A DNA stretch of 64,000 nucleotides, from contig JACDOX010000013.1 of assembly GCA_014549065.1 (NCBI GenBank), positions 4,264,370 to 4,328,369 of the forward strand, written 5' to 3'. Source of the stretch: Cardinalis cardinalis (lineage: Eukaryota > Chordata > Aves > Passeriformes > Cardinalidae). How positions within the stretch are numbered: position 1 is the stretch's first letter; the number at the start of each line of letters is the position of its first letter. Under the pieces are notes generated by a model. That model was not told where the DNA came from and made no database searches. It saw nothing but the letters and a program-made list of their open reading frames with translations. Below, one piece after another: positions 26,766 to 40,140 of the stretch. The translations under genes and the position numbers were made by a program.

Positions 26766-27422
26766 TTTGAACCTGGCCGTGCCGAGCACATCCCTCGGGG
26801 GTCCCGAGCATCACGACTCTTGCCCAGCTGCATCCTCGCGGTCCATCCCGCCTCCCGCCTCTTGTTTGATGCGGTCCGTGAATGCCGGCGCAGCTGAGAG
26901 CCGCGCTCGGGGTAGGGGCAGCAGCTTAACTTGGGCTTCGCCCGCCCTTTGGGCATGTGCAGCGCGCACGCCTGTGCCCGTGTGGCTGTGCCCGTATCAA
27001 TCTGTGCCTGTGTGTCTGTCACTGCATGTGCGTCTCTCTGAGAGCAGCAGCCGGTGCCGCACACGCTCCCTGCGCGGGGAGCGCGGGGTGCTGTTCCACT
27101 GCAGGCGTGTGTCAGGGCCAGCGGGACGGGCACGGACGGAGGGATGCCGAGCCCCCTTCGCCCCGGCTCTGGTCACCTCCGCCCCTCCCGCTCTGCAGAG
27201 GCCCCTTTCCTCCCGCNCACCGCAGCCTGGGCTGCCGGCCGGTGCGCGCCTCCGCCCCGCGGCACTTCTCACGCCGCTTTCCGCACACCGCTTCCACCGT
27301 GGCTCTCCTCCCGCGCCTGGGGCACCGGGCGCACGGGGGACCGAGTCCCCGTTCCCGCTCGCTCCCCGCTCCGCCTCACGGCCCCGCTCCCGCGCGCTCC
27401 CGCTCGCTCGCGCGCGCACGAG

Positions 27423-27442
27423 TGACATCACCCCCGTCCAAT
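27423..27442 (+). promoter_or_regulatory. CRE-like site and CCAAT box
   Basis: TGACATCA (27,423-27,430) differs by one base from the CREB/ATF palindrome TGACGTCA. It is followed 7 bases later by CCAAT (27,438-27,442) in the NF-Y context CCAATCAG. This pairing is typical of core promoters and would place transcription starts roughly 50-100 bp downstream. Confidence 0.55.
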
Positions 27443-27499
27443 CAGCCGCCGCCGCTCCCTGCACCCCGCTCGGCCCCGCTCGGCCCCGGCGGCCCCGCG

Positions 27500-27675
27500 C
27501 GCGGCCGGTGCGGGGGCGCGCGGGCGGCTGTCAGCCCTGCCGAGCGGGCAGGGACGCGCCGAGCCGAGCCGAGCCAGCCGCGCCGGCCGGGCAGCGCCGT
27601 CCGAGACGAGCCCGGTGCGCAGCGGAGGTGCGGGCGGCGCGGGGTGACAGCCCGGCCGTGCGGCGGCACTGCGCA
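27500..27675 (+). other. Putative non-coding first exon ending at a splice donor
   Basis: Between the CCAAT box and the donor CGCAG|GTAGGG (GT at 27,676) there is no ATG on the plus strand, so an exon here would be purely 5' UTR. A second good donor, GGCAG|GTACGG, lies at 27,831 and could end a longer alternative first exon. The start coordinate is a guess from promoter spacing. No convincing coding exon of the same gene is visible in the remaining 36 kb, implying a first intron of at least that length. Confidence 0.4.
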
Positions 27676-28205
27676 GGTAGGGCAGGGCTGGCTCCGCAGC
27701 GGGGTCCCGCGTTCGAGCGGCGCTGGCAGAGCGGCCCTGGGGAGCGGGCACCGCCCCGGGTGGGTCCCCTCAGCGGCGGGGAGTCACAACTTTGCCGGTG
27801 CGGCCGGGGGAAGGCGGGGAGCTGGGGCAGGTACGGGGCGGCAGGGCAGCCCGGAGCCTCGCCACGGCCAGGGTGGAACCCCCTCCTTGGCGGCGGCCGG
27901 GGGCGGCGGCCCTTTCCCGGCGCGGGGAGCGGAGCGGCAGGGGGAAGCCGCCCCCTCCCAGGGAGCCTGCCCGCTGGGCACGGGATTACTCGGCACCCCG
28001 GGCTGCCGAAAGTGGGCCGCCTGCCCCGGGTAATCCCCCGGCGAGGGCTGTCCCCGCCGGTCGTGGGCTCGGGGGGGGGATGCCGGCTGCCGAGGGACCG
28101 GGATGCTGCCGCAGGGGACGCCTCGTGAGCGGCTTCCTCTCCGTTTCCTACGGCGCACGGATGGATTTTGGCAGCGTGTGTAAAAACGCGTCCGTACCGT
28201 GGTCT

Positions 28206-31200
28206 TGCAGCGCATCATTTCAGCACCATGGTCTGTGTGCCGGAGCAGCCGCAGCCTTGCGCCGTACCCTGATTTTTCTGCGTTTTGGGTGTGTTTAGTA
28301 GTGACGGGCTAAAAGGGTGTTGGTTTTTGGGTTTTTTGTTTTGTTTTTTTTTCCAGTGCACCTTCTTGCAGTGAAAAGGATAGCGTTTCACTCCGTTTTC
28401 TCCCTGTAAAATGCTAATAATGCCTTTTTTCAGTGCCGCGTTTCCGTAAATGTCAGTAATTGGGGGCGGCTGTAGTAACCCGCCGGTGAGGGCAGAAATG
28501 CCATTGCTGAGCTCCGCTAAATGCACCTGGCAGGGATGAGCCTGAACCTCGGTGAGCGGCTCTTTAGGAATTGCAGCTGCTCTATGAAGCGCTGTTTAAT
28601 TCTGCTTATGAAATCTACGGGAGATTATCTATGCAGTTAATCAACTATGCTCCATTTAGTAATGAAAGTGAAGTGTGACCTCTGAGCTGCGAATGTTTTC
28701 GAGTGTTATATTCTAGCATAGTCATAGTTATATAACAATATTATAATACAGTTATATTAAAGCACATTAAAGAGGGTTTGTTAACGTTTTAAAAATAAGC
28801 CATTATGTAATTACTAGGCTGTACAATTTAGGGAAAAATACGCCTTTAAAATGCAGCCACCTGTGCAGAGGAGGCTGTATCAAAGAAGGTATTAACAAAT
28901 ATGTTACTTAGTTTCACTCTTTTGTATAGAATTGTAAACCACTAAAAATCATGAGCGCAGGCCTTGAAATTACATAAGACAGGGGAAAGCTTTCTGAAGT
29001 AACTTGAAGTTATAAAAATTCTCAGGTTTTTTTATCTACCATTAGTAACTTCTAAACGTCCTTGTAGTGCAAATACTGTACACATCTCTGTGAAAATATG
29101 ATCTTTGGTCCATGTTCTTCTATAAATGATAATGCACTAAAATTTCTTTAGTAAGAACTAACCTTAATGTTTCTGAAACTTGTTGGCAGTATGAATCTTT
29201 TGTTTGGTCGTTTGCATTCAATTATGTTATCAGTTGCTTAGTTTTTCTCTTTAGCAATAGTTGACATTATAAAAAATAGATCTTTTCTATCTCTAAGTTT
29301 TGCAAAAGGTAAAAATAACCTAAGCAAAACACTTCTGTCCTTGTCCATATTTGTATTATTCACAATGNTGTTCTAAACCAGCAAGAGATTTCCAGTTTCA
29401 CTTTTAAGTGGTGCTAAAAAGTAATGCAACCTCAACCCAACTTCATGGTAATGCAAGAACCTACTTGATTTTATAGAATTTTAAATTGTCNTAAACACCT
29501 NTTGTAGAGAAATCGCACATTATTAAGGTTATNGAATAAAGAGGTTTTAAGTGCCTTTTTGAGCATGTACCTCTGGTACAGTCTTAATTACATGATCACA
29601 TACTATTTTTTTCCACAGGAATCCTGTCTTTCACTGNATGGGATAGATTGAGCTCACTTGAGAGAATTCAGTATTTTTCATTGATCATTNTGTGAGCCCA
29701 TGATTTATTTATTCAGTGTTACTCAGCTCTGCTTTGAAGACAGAACTGATAACATCTGTGTGAGCTTTGCTAAAGTGCTTATCAGTATGTGATCAGAATG
29801 CCCTACAAAGTACTAGTAATTTATCAAACACTGCCTAAGGTGAGATAACACTTCTGCAGATGGTGAAGAAAGGCACAAAGAGGCTTAGGTGAAAAGTATT
29901 CACTCATTTTTGGTGTCCAGTTTGAAATTTCTACAGTTCTCGTAAATACGTTTGCTCAAGTTATACTTGCTACTGCTTTTTATAACAGTCCTGGCTGCTC
30001 CACATCTGTGAGTGTATCTGCAGAGTGAATGGGGAAAAAGAGGAATTCACTGTTAATTACAAACTACGGAAGTTTTAGGTTNAATGGTTTGCTGCATGAC
30101 AGGAGGGGGAATGACGGAAACTACAATACAGAGAATGTTAGCCATTAAAATCTTTGTGGCATATTGCAGAGCCCCTGTCCCTTTTTCTTTCTGCAAGCCC
30201 AGTTCTTCAGTAGATAAAACAAGTCCTACCTGCCTTAAGTTCTCTATCATCTTTAGTGGCAAGGTAACTGAATAGGAAGCACNTGTCTACTTAAATGTAT
30301 TGTAAAAAACCAAAAACACTCAAGAGAAGTTAATTATGGTTGCACAGACAACAGTTTGTCATTTTACACCTTTTGAGTGCTTAATTTAGTAACCTTAAAA
30401 ATGTTCTTTTGTGTTGTTTGTGAAGTAAAATATGCATACATGTCCCATAAGTGTCCTTAAAACCTCGAAAATTAAATTTTAGGGAATTTAAAACAAACAA
30501 ACAAACAAAGAAGCCAGGAAACCACAAACCAAGAAAATTCAGAAAAAATTCAATTCTCCAAGTAAATTTCTTATTGGATCTACAATGGTTACATAGAGAA
30601 TGAGAAAAGTTTAATCCTTTGCAAAAAGCGCCTGACCTTTTACCATCATGTGTGATGTTATAGGAGTGCAGTCCATTTCATGTACAGCAGTGGTAAAACA
30701 GAATGGTGTCACTTGTAGTGCATTTGCTTGGGTAGTGGAAAAGTGGTGCAAGACTGAAGTCCTTTATACTGTACCTTTAGAATGTGTTGAGGTGCATGAG
30801 GGCTCTTTTGCAAGACTTCTGTAAGCACAGTACTTTTCACTTCATCATTTATATGTATCCTAATGACAGCTCCTTTATCGTCCTGTAGCTGGTCTCAGTG
30901 TTTTAGGTATTCCTGGTCTTGACCATTCCAAATTTTGCTTTTGTATCTCACCCAGTCCTGTCTTCTTGCTTTTTTCTTGTCAGCTTTCCTTCAATTTGCT
31001 TTCCTTTATTCCTTGGAGCCTCCTCATCCTGATTTGCTATGTCAGCCCAGTCTAGTCTCCATTCCACAGTCTCCAGTCACTTTTTCTGTGCTTTTAGCAG
31101 ACACTCAATTTTTATTCTTCTTCAGAGACTGTAAGGTGGCTTTTGTTCTTCTCCACCGAAACAACACAGTGCTTTCCTCTTAGAGGTTCGTTGGCCTTTG

Positions 31201-34200
31201 TTACATTTTCAGAGATAAATGAAAGAGCATAGAATGACTCGAAGCCTGTCTATGATGATGGCTTCAAGCCATAGTCAAAAACATTTTTTGAAGAAAAATT
31301 ATTGTGGTTTTCCTTTTTAAAAATTGAAATCTTAAATTTTTTTATGTGACATGTAGTGTATATGTTTTATATGCATTGTCAGAAAGCAAGGACACACAGG
31401 ACACTTGGACAAAGTTGTAAGTAGTAGTGAACTATAGAAATGCCAAGCAACCTCAATAGTCCTATTTATGCAGAGAAATCAGCCATTCTGACTGTAGCAT
31501 ATTCTGTATTTTTGCTTAACTTGGCTAAGTTTTGCAGGGTTCTGTGCTGGCACATAAAATAACTGATGATTTGGGTTTTGTTTGTATTCATACTGATTTC
31601 TTTCATTTTATCTCAAGGATTTGCTACAACCTCTTGAGACAAATACTTACAAAAAGATGATGTAAGCATCTCACTGAATTGAGATCTGGATAAAACTATT
31701 GGAGTTACCACTGCACCAGTAGTTTTTTTTACATAAGGTAGTCTTTGGATGTGTTAAAATAGTATTTGCAATAACTTAGTAGCTTTTGTGCCTGAAATAA
31801 GGGATATGGTTGAGTTATGGTTAGCACTACAGACTGAATAATTAATGTGATAGAGTATTTTAAAAGTAAGAAATATAAATAAACATATTTGACAAGTTCT
31901 TTGCTTTTTTTGCGTAATGTTTTTATAATTGACACATAGTGGACAGATGATATGTTGGTCTCATGAAAATGAGGTAGCTTGGAGCACAGAGATCAGGATT
32001 TAGTCATGAGATAAGTGATCTTTTTTATAGCTTTATTGGAAACATCCTGTTTTACTATAGACAATTCAATTTTCTCTAGTTCAGCAGGAGTTGAACAGAA
32101 GCGTTACTATTAGTTATTCCTAGTCAAGCCAATACATAGAGTTGTTAGACATGGACTTGAATTTACTGCTGCATTAGATTCACATGAAATTGGTTTTCTT
32201 TTCCATAAAATATGAGTTATATGCTTCAGCTTACTAGCTGCTAAATTTAATTTGTTTGTAAAAATCAAAGAGAGATGTTTATATGTTCAGTTGAGCATTG
32301 GTTACTCAGAGAAGTTGTGCACTTTCTCTTCTTGAAAGCTTTCAAGACTAAAAAATAAAGCCCCCAGTAACCTGACCAAATCTCTTACCTTTCAGCAGGA
32401 GATTGGGCTGCAAACCTCCTGACATCCCTAACAATATGAATTATCCTTTGGCATCCCTTTTTCTGACTTGCCTTACAGCATGAAATATCCTATGAGGTTA
32501 TTCTGTAATTCTTGGGGAGTGGGATGAGAAAGTCAATATAGTCTGAACAGTACTTTCTGAAGGGGAAAGGACAGCTGTGCCAACAGACAAAGTACTCAAT
32601 GTGTGCATGAAATAATGTTACAGACTGAATCCCCTTTATAGTTTTTATTGGTAATTGTATTTAAATGCACTGCTAGATTTGCTGTGGATTAGTTAGGCTA
32701 GATGTTTTATTATAGCTCTGTTTTCAGGGAGATTATAGCAGGATCAGTAGCTCTGTCAGTTAACACGTTGTAACAAGTTGTGCTTCATCTTTAAGTTCAT
32801 GGGAAAAAAGAATTGAGTCTATTAATACATCTTTTCTTTATAAAAATTATATTTTTCATACAAAATCTCATACTGAAAATCTGAATGTAAATATTTAAAA
32901 CAAACACTGATGGTGCTAAGTGGAACAGGCTGTTCATGTTGTCTCGATGTTGTTCGTAGTTATGGTGTTAATAGTTTAATTGTTCTGGGAAGGATCGGTG
33001 CTTACTGAATGGGGAGATAACTAGGTGCCTTGTCTTAAACAGAGGGACAGGACAACAGAACAGTGACTGGTTTTAACACATCAGTTTCAGTGAGATGGGA
33101 AATTTTGTGGCTTCCACCATCAGGACAGAAATCCATGTAATTTTAAATTAAAATTTAAAATACCATAAAAATACTGTTTTGTTGTTTCGGTTTTTTTTGG
33201 TGGTTTTTTTTTTTTTTTAGGGCCTGCTTATAATTCAGTTAATGTGTGGTGCAGTGATAAATATGAATATGTAACTTTTTGAGAACTGTCTTGATTTTAT
33301 GAATACCATAAATTAACCTTTCACATATAGTTTTGTTTTTCACTATGTCTTTTCTTGAGGTTTTCTTGTTTAGGATTCATCAGAGCTTAGGAGAAATAAG
33401 CCAGTTTTTTTTCTTCTTCTGTGAGAAAAGTGAAGCAGTCATATACCTCAGATATTTCTTCATGAAGACTTCCTTCTAGATATCTGTATTTCCAGCTAGA
33501 ATGATTTCTTTGAAACTTGGAATAATACTGACTTTGTTTTGATAAAGGCAACCAGTTGCCCTGCCAACTACTCACTGATAAGATCTTAAATAAAGTTAAA
33601 AATAATTAAGTGTGTCTGAGTTGTAGAGCAAGACTGTATTTTCCTTTACCAAGTATTATAAACAAACTTGTTTATAAAGTGCCTAGAAGGATAACATACC
33701 TGTTGATAAGACTTGCTTTTTCTATAAGTGTGAACTCTTGATGTTACTGGTAGTACTTTATGGAAAGCATTGGAATTTTCCACTATGATCATTTTTGAGC
33801 AAAGCAAAGAGAAAATAATTAAGATAAATGAGAAAGAGCTGCTAGAAATAACACTTTTTTTTGTTTTCTGAATGTCTTCTTCGAAGTTTAAGGTCATCTC
33901 TCTTTTGTTTATTGCTAGAAGACCAGCTCCCCTTTCATCAGCAGTCTACAGTTTACTTCTTTTATAGAAATGAACTTTGGAATATTGAACAGTTTCCACT
34001 TCAGATTTTCATTATAAAGGAGCTCCCAGGGAGACCAGCTGCTGTCGAAATAGATCTTGGGAAGCCAGGCATTTTGAAATGCTCCTTTTTTCGCCTTCTT
34101 GTTGTCACTTCCTGAACTCTCTTTGCTCTGTACTTTTATTGTATCTTGTCCTTCGGCCTTTTCCTGACCCTGAAATTTTTAAAAAATTTTCAACGTTTTG

Positions 34201-37200
34201 AAGAAGTATCCAGTTCTGTCACTTGGACTAGGTGTAGCCATGATATCNCTGAAAAATGCATAAACAGGCCATTCCAATGGCAGAATTTGTCTACAACTTG
34301 ACTATAATAGGTTGTTTTTGAAATAAAGGTGAAAGTTCAGCACTTACTGCACTTAAAAATTATGTATGGTTTTTGTTTTGAGTGCTTTATTTTCTTTATT
34401 GACATGAGTACTCTACAAGTTTTGTAAAACAAGCAAATAAAACCCAAACAAAATCCAAACAAAACCATTGAAAGATAATTATTGGAATGGTGCCAATGCT
34501 GGCTTCCATTCGAAACATCTGGGGTGATACTTACACTCTGTTTTTTAAACATTTCCTGTTTCAATTTTGCATTAGACCCAGTTAGATGGATTGTTTGGCT
34601 CCATTGGTTGTGGGTTCTTTATTTAGTTGGGGTTTCTTTTTAGTCAGTGTAGGAATAAAGGTTTATTGTCAGAGTTTTAAGGGAATGCTGAATGAGATCT
34701 TAAATCCTTNACCTCATCATAATAGTTCATTGCCTATTTCATTTCTTGGTGTTGATCTGCCCCATTCAAATGAAGAGTTTTGCAAACTTTATTAATGCAT
34801 TAACTGAAAAATGCATATATGGGGTAACTCCTATAACAACCGATTTACCTGTTAATTCTTGTCTTTTTATAAAGAGATTATATGTGTGAACATATAGGCA
34901 TTTAGATGAAGAATTAATTTCCTTTTAAGTAGCTGGTATTTATAAAATAAGAGTCTGGAAAGAACTGGCAAAACCTAATTAAAATTATTTAAAAAAATAT
35001 TAATGGAAAAAATACTTAACTGTCTTATTTGACACATTGACCTCATCCAGTCACTATTACATTAACTTATATTCATATACTCAAATATATCTGTATACAA
35101 GGTCTTTTCCCCCATGCACTCCTATTTGTTTGAAGATAGTGAACTGAAGAAGAAATACTTTAATATTAATGTTTTATTAAATACTCCCAAAAGCAAAAGG
35201 GAATAGAAGTAGATAATCTCAAGTAGGATGATTTTGAANAACTGAGTTTAGAAGTTACTAATTCCATTATTAAAATGTCAGTGTAAAAGCTACTTTGACT
35301 TAATTTCATTGTATTATTGAAATGAACAAGTACATTTACTTGGTAGAGGATGCTTTTTATTCTTCTGGGGATCTTCTGTCAATATGTCCAAAAAATGAGT
35401 CATTACTTAAGGAATTTCTTGGACTGAAGTATTTCTCCTTGTTTCTTCTCAGAAATTTCATGTTGACTATGAAACAGGACCAAGAACAATATAAATTCTC
35501 CCTCTGGGATAGTAGAGCAGATAATTGTTTTAAAATATTAAACAGCTTTTTGTTTTTAAAGTGATCATGGTCTGTGTTTTATTAGCTAAGAATACTTGAG
35601 GTAATTAAAGGGGTTTGAATGAAAAAGACACAATTGCAATTTTATTACCAGCAATTTTTTGATTCATTTATTATTAGCCTAGGTGATTCCAAAATATGAT
35701 TTTGGGGCATAAAGGAAAGTGGTATATGTGAGAAATGGGGTTAATTTGCACTTAACTNTGTAGGTGAAATGCAGAAACAGACAAATTTGATTAAACCAAG
35801 TATTTTGTTGTTGTGAAAATGGGAGTTTACTTATCTGCTGCACAGAATGGCAGAGATTGCTACAGAAACCTAAAGGCATAAAAAAAGTTTTATATTTAAA
35901 CAGCCTCAGGTTTGTAATAAAGCACAGCCGTTGCCACTTCCGCTCGCATTCTTGTATAGAAATAGATTCTGTGGGTTCTCTACAGACCAGCTGACCCAGT
36001 CTTAAATGTGGCTGAACCATAAAACCTGTTTTGTCTCATTTCTATGAGATCTTATTTGAAGCATTCNGAAGATAAACAGGCTTTTTTCTTTTTCAGAAGG
36101 CTTAACTCCAGTCATATATGATGTTTGTATCTGAAGTTACAGCATCTTCATATAATCCAGACTTTGCCTATACTGGAAGGAAGCACAAAGTAGCTGCATA
36201 GAATTTAATTTTTTTTTTTAACTAGGACAACTCTGAAAGAAATATACTTCAGTGCATTACCATATACTTATGTATTACCTCAGTTTTATTTACATTCATG
36301 TAGCAGGCTTTTGTGACCTACTAAATATTTTTAGCTGATCTTATCCTTGGCAGCATTGCTAACATAGTATTTAAACTGACAGTGATTAGATAAAGCCTGC
36401 AAATAGTCACTAAGGTTTTTCATGTGTGTGTTGTGTGTTTTTTGTTTTTAAAAAGCATCAACAAACCAGCCCCCCAAAACCCAACAAATATCGAGCACTC
36501 TAGTACGGTACAAGTGCCAAGAGAAGAAAGGAGAGTGTGGGGGGGATGTATGTGGTTTTTCCGCCACTGTCAAAAAATTTCTAGTATATCACATAAACCA
36601 ATGAATACAGGTCAAAATTTACTGTTCTGTCATTATTTAACACTACCAAAGCATCTACATATTTTATATAACAGAATTAATCAGCTTTCAGATATTCTTT
36701 CCAGATCAGCTTGAAATTGGATTAATNTAAGGACAGTGAAGCATACAGAGCACCTTGCAATGCAATTTCTATTCCAGCAGTTTAGTACCTGTCTCTAGAC
36801 AGCCATTGTTAGGGTTAGCAGGCTTCTAGGTAGAACAGTTTTCATACTTGTGACTGTCTAAACTAAAGCACTTCAAACATTTAGGATATTCTTGGCCTAT
36901 TTTTCAAGGACCGTCATGTATATTGAGATATTAAACTTTTTTTTATAAGTACTAAGTGCCTTTCTAAAAGGGTAAAGCATTTATTGTGTGGGTACTGGCT
37001 AGATACTGTGTTATTTAATGGGGTGTGCAAGCAGCCAAGGGGCAGTTATTTGGCATTTGTCTTAGATACATTGTANTCTAAGATAATAAAATAATTTAAA
37101 AGGAAATATGGTTATATGTGTAGCTACTAAATTAAATTTTTGAAATTTTGGTGTACCAGCAAGGAAATTTCAGTTCAGCTTCATAAAACATAGACAATCA

Positions 37201-39246
37201 TTCCAAAGAGGCCAGGACCTAATTCTTGCCTGTTCTGGGAGAATCAGTTGTTAAATATACATTTTCAGTAATTTTTTTGCTTGTCAGTTGATCTTCCTCA
37301 TCTGAAAGCTTTGTCAGAACACTGAATTCAGAGTTAAAAATAAGTGAATTTAAATGAGAGGACTTTTTGTTAGCTGTTAACATTAGTCCGTTAACCTTTA
37401 TCATCCAGATGCAAGTTTGGGTTTGGACTGAGCTCTCTGTTAAAGATCTTTACCATAGTATAGAATACCAATATATAGGTGTTGGGAGTAACTTCACAGA
37501 ACACAGACACTTGTGCTGCCTCTAAACAATCCTAAGAACTTACGTAAAAAGTGTTTTTATTTTTATTTTTTAATCTATAGGGTAATTTTATTGATTCTGA
37601 ATTCATTATTCCTGTTCTATGGAATCTTTACCTTGGAGTTTGTTTAGTACATATGAAAAAATGCCAGTGNGGGCATTAGGGTGACATTTTAAAACTTATT
37701 CTTCCTGAAAAATAGCAAAATTTTATGTTGGTGGATATATCAATTTGATACATTGTTTGTACCCATGCTTGTCTCCAAATTTGGAGCTCATTAAAACTTG
37801 AAAACCAGGCTTTCATCCTGGATTGTTCTTTCATCTTCCCTGGAAGTTCTCTTGATGGCCTGAGAACTTCAGTAGATGTAATTCACATCTCAGGATAGGG
37901 AGTGATGAGAAGCTGGGTCAGACGAGGCAGTAGCTAACAAGGGCAAACACACATTCCTTAATTTGCCTAGCTTGTTCTGGTCTTCAGTCTGAAATTGTTT
38001 GCATGAGTTTAAACTCACATCAACAATTTAAAACAAATAGTCTGATTTTGCCCTACTCTAGATTAGGACTGCTCATAAATTTGCTGACCATCTTTTCTCA
38101 GTGTAGTGAGATANAAAAGCAGAAATATTTGTTGCAGACTTTTAGAAATACTCTCCTACCTTTTACAGACATTTGCAAGTAGTGTTTTGGTTAGATTTTT
38201 TAACATGATTTAATTTTATTTTGTTAATTCTGACTGCAGAAGTGTATGAAAACATTACTGTGTCTTTTTTCTCTCTGTTGGTCTAGTGACAGTTGGCAGG
38301 TGCTGGCTCCCAGTGAGAGCTGTGAGTTGCACAGCTTGGTAATTGGCATTGAATTTGAGTAAGGAAATTGCCTCCTTCTCTTATGCTACAATAAGGCTTT
38401 CTAAGACAAGTTCTTTCTCTTTTCCTTTTCCTGAGAAAATCAGCCATTATTAAATTTTCTCAAAGAAAAAGGGCTTAAATGTGGGCAGCATGAGGAAGAA
38501 GTACTTGCTTTCTGAATGACTTGTGTCACTAAGAGCCAGCAGCTCAGTCTCACCTATATCTCTGAAAACCAGTCTAAGAATGTTTGGAAATTGAAGAGGG
38601 TGCTGATTGGGAAAAACTTCAGGGGTACTTGCATGAAATTAGTGGCAAAAGAGATTGCTGTACAAGGAAGAAAAATGTTGTCAGTCTGCAGTTATACCAA
38701 GAAAGTCTCCTTTCCCTTTCATTAAAAATCAGATTTCTATATTGTGCATCTGAGAATATGTTTCTTTACTACTTCATTTTTATTTTATTTAATTTATTTT
38801 TGTTAGTTTGGATTTTTTTTCTTTTTTGTGTTGTTTTATTTTTTTAATGGAGCAACAGTGAGTTGTTTTGTGGGGTATTACTGCTGAGAGATACTTAAAA
38901 GTGTATTTTGCTTTAAGCAGTTATTGGAGATTGTGTCAGTGTGTATGGGTACAAATTGCAGTGTACTTAAAGCCANAATGACAGAATTCAGAGAAATCTG
39001 TCCTTCTATGGGGCTAGTGGAGTCTCTTCATCCATCAAACAGGACATCTGAGCTGATCGTGTCTTGGAGTTTGTAGTACCTTTTCTTCATAATGAAAGTG
39101 TGAAAAACCCATTTATTTGAGTACATTTCAGAGACAAGTGGTATAAAGAACAGAATTACATGCTGACAAAATACTTTGTTCTGCAGGTGTTGTAATGCAT
39201 GTCAGGGTNTGCAGGAGATTAAGTCCTGATATCATTTAGAGCATCC
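28206..39246. other. AT-rich non-coding stretch, probable first intron
   Basis: No protein-coding exon, RNA gene or transposable element is recognised. Simple repeats include an (AAAC)n tract at 30,491-30,509 and a T15 run at 33,204-33,218. A 4 kb part (30,284-34,247) has no N. A pyrimidine-rich tract ending GGTCTAG (near 38,286) looks like a splice acceptor but is not followed by a recognisable exon. Confidence 0.55.
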
Positions 39247-39292
39247 AAACATGTTTGTAAATTCTCTTTAAACATGCTTGCAAATTCTCTTT
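39247..39292. repeat. 23 bp tandem duplication
   Basis: Two adjacent units (39,247-39,269 and 39,270-39,292) starting AAACATG match at 21 of 23 positions. Both differences are T/C transitions. Confidence 0.95.
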
Positions 39293-39462
39293 TCCCTGGA
39301 TAAGGGAGTGAGTCAGAGAGAGAGATTCCAGTGAAAATGTATTAGAACAACTTTTATCAGTGAAGGTTTTACTGTCACTAGAGTAAGGCTATTATTAAAA
39401 GCAGATACTTGCAGGGTACATTTACTTGTCTTGTGCCACTGCTCCTACCCCTGCAGGTGCAC

Positions 39463-39896
39463 GCTGTCACACACACTCCCTGTCACACATACATCTTGTC
39501 ACACACACGCTGTCACACACACACCCTGTCACACACACACACTGTCACAGGGTCCCAGTCACAAACACCCTGTCTCGCACGCTGTCACACACACACGCTG
39601 TCACACACACGCTGTCACCCACACACACTGTCACAACATGCTGTCACACACATATGCTGTCACCCACACACGCTGTCACCCACACACGCTGTCACACACA
39701 CATGCTGTCACCCACACTCCCTGTCACACACACACGTTGTCACACACACATGCCCTGTCACACACACACGCCCTGTCACACACACACCCTGTCACACACA
39801 CACTGTCACACACACACTGTCACAGGGTCCCTGTCACACACACACCCTGTCACACACACACTGTCACAGGGTCCCTGTCACACACACTGTCACTCC
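39463..39896. repeat. CTGTCAC(AC)n minisatellite
   Basis: About 430 bp of head-to-tail units of the form CTGTCACACACAC with variable endings (ACGC, CCC, TGC), each roughly 14-18 bp long. Some units carry a CpG. A longer variant containing GTCACAGGGTCCC recurs near 39,545, 39,820 and 39,864, giving a higher-order pattern. All three plus frames stay open because the units contain no stop codon; the His/Thr/Ser/Leu-rich open frames here are artefacts, not genes. Unit variability implies a polymorphic, slippage-prone locus. Confidence 0.95.
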
Positions 39897-40140
39897 CAGT
39901 GTACCCGTGTGCAGCCCAGCCCGGCCGCTGGCTCCCAGGGAGCCTGTCTGGTGTGACAGTGGCCCTGGGCAGGTGTCACAGGGTCCCTNNGGTCCCCCAG
40001 CAGCAGNGGCAGTCCCGGTGTCCCTGTGGGTGCGCAGCTGCCACGGGCACCTGGGATGGGCACGGAGCTGCACAGCCCCTGGTGGCGCTGACTGACACGG
40101 CCTGGGGGCCTCACACACCTGCCACAGGCTCTGGGGCACG
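39897..40140. other. GC-rich flank of the minisatellite with a CTCF-like site
   Basis: About 240 bp of non-repetitive, GC-rich sequence directly follows the minisatellite. It contains one GTCACAGGGTCCCT (near 39,975), the same block found inside the array, suggesting the array expanded from sequence like this. CCCCTGGTGGCGCT (40,076-40,089) fits the core of the CTCF motif. There are no promoter elements or clear splice sites. Three Ns lie here. Confidence 0.6.

Larger units (their letters stand above)
26766..28205. promoter_or_regulatory. CpG island promoter
   Basis: About 1.4 kb of strongly GC-rich, CpG-dense sequence stands out from AT-rich surroundings on both sides; a weaker CpG shoulder continues to about 28,560. 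It has several GC boxes (for example CCGCCCC at 27,179-27,185 and 27,252-27,258), a CRE-like site plus CCAAT box (27,423-27,442) and no TATA box, the usual make-up of a vertebrate broad promoter. The long open frames through it (such as 26,743-28,128 plus) are Arg/Pro/Ala/Gly-rich in all frames, which is what GC-rich DNA gives by chance. Plus-strand splice donors follow the CCAAT box, so transcription to the right is favoured. A divergent leftward transcript is possible. The gene is not identifiable from this window. Confidence 0.9.

Noticed and set aside
26743..28128. 461-codon open frame on the plus strand, with overlapping long frames on both strands
   Set aside because: It spans a CpG island where stop codons are rare by composition. 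All frames give Arg/Pro/Ala/Gly-rich text with no domain, and likely splice donors lie inside it.
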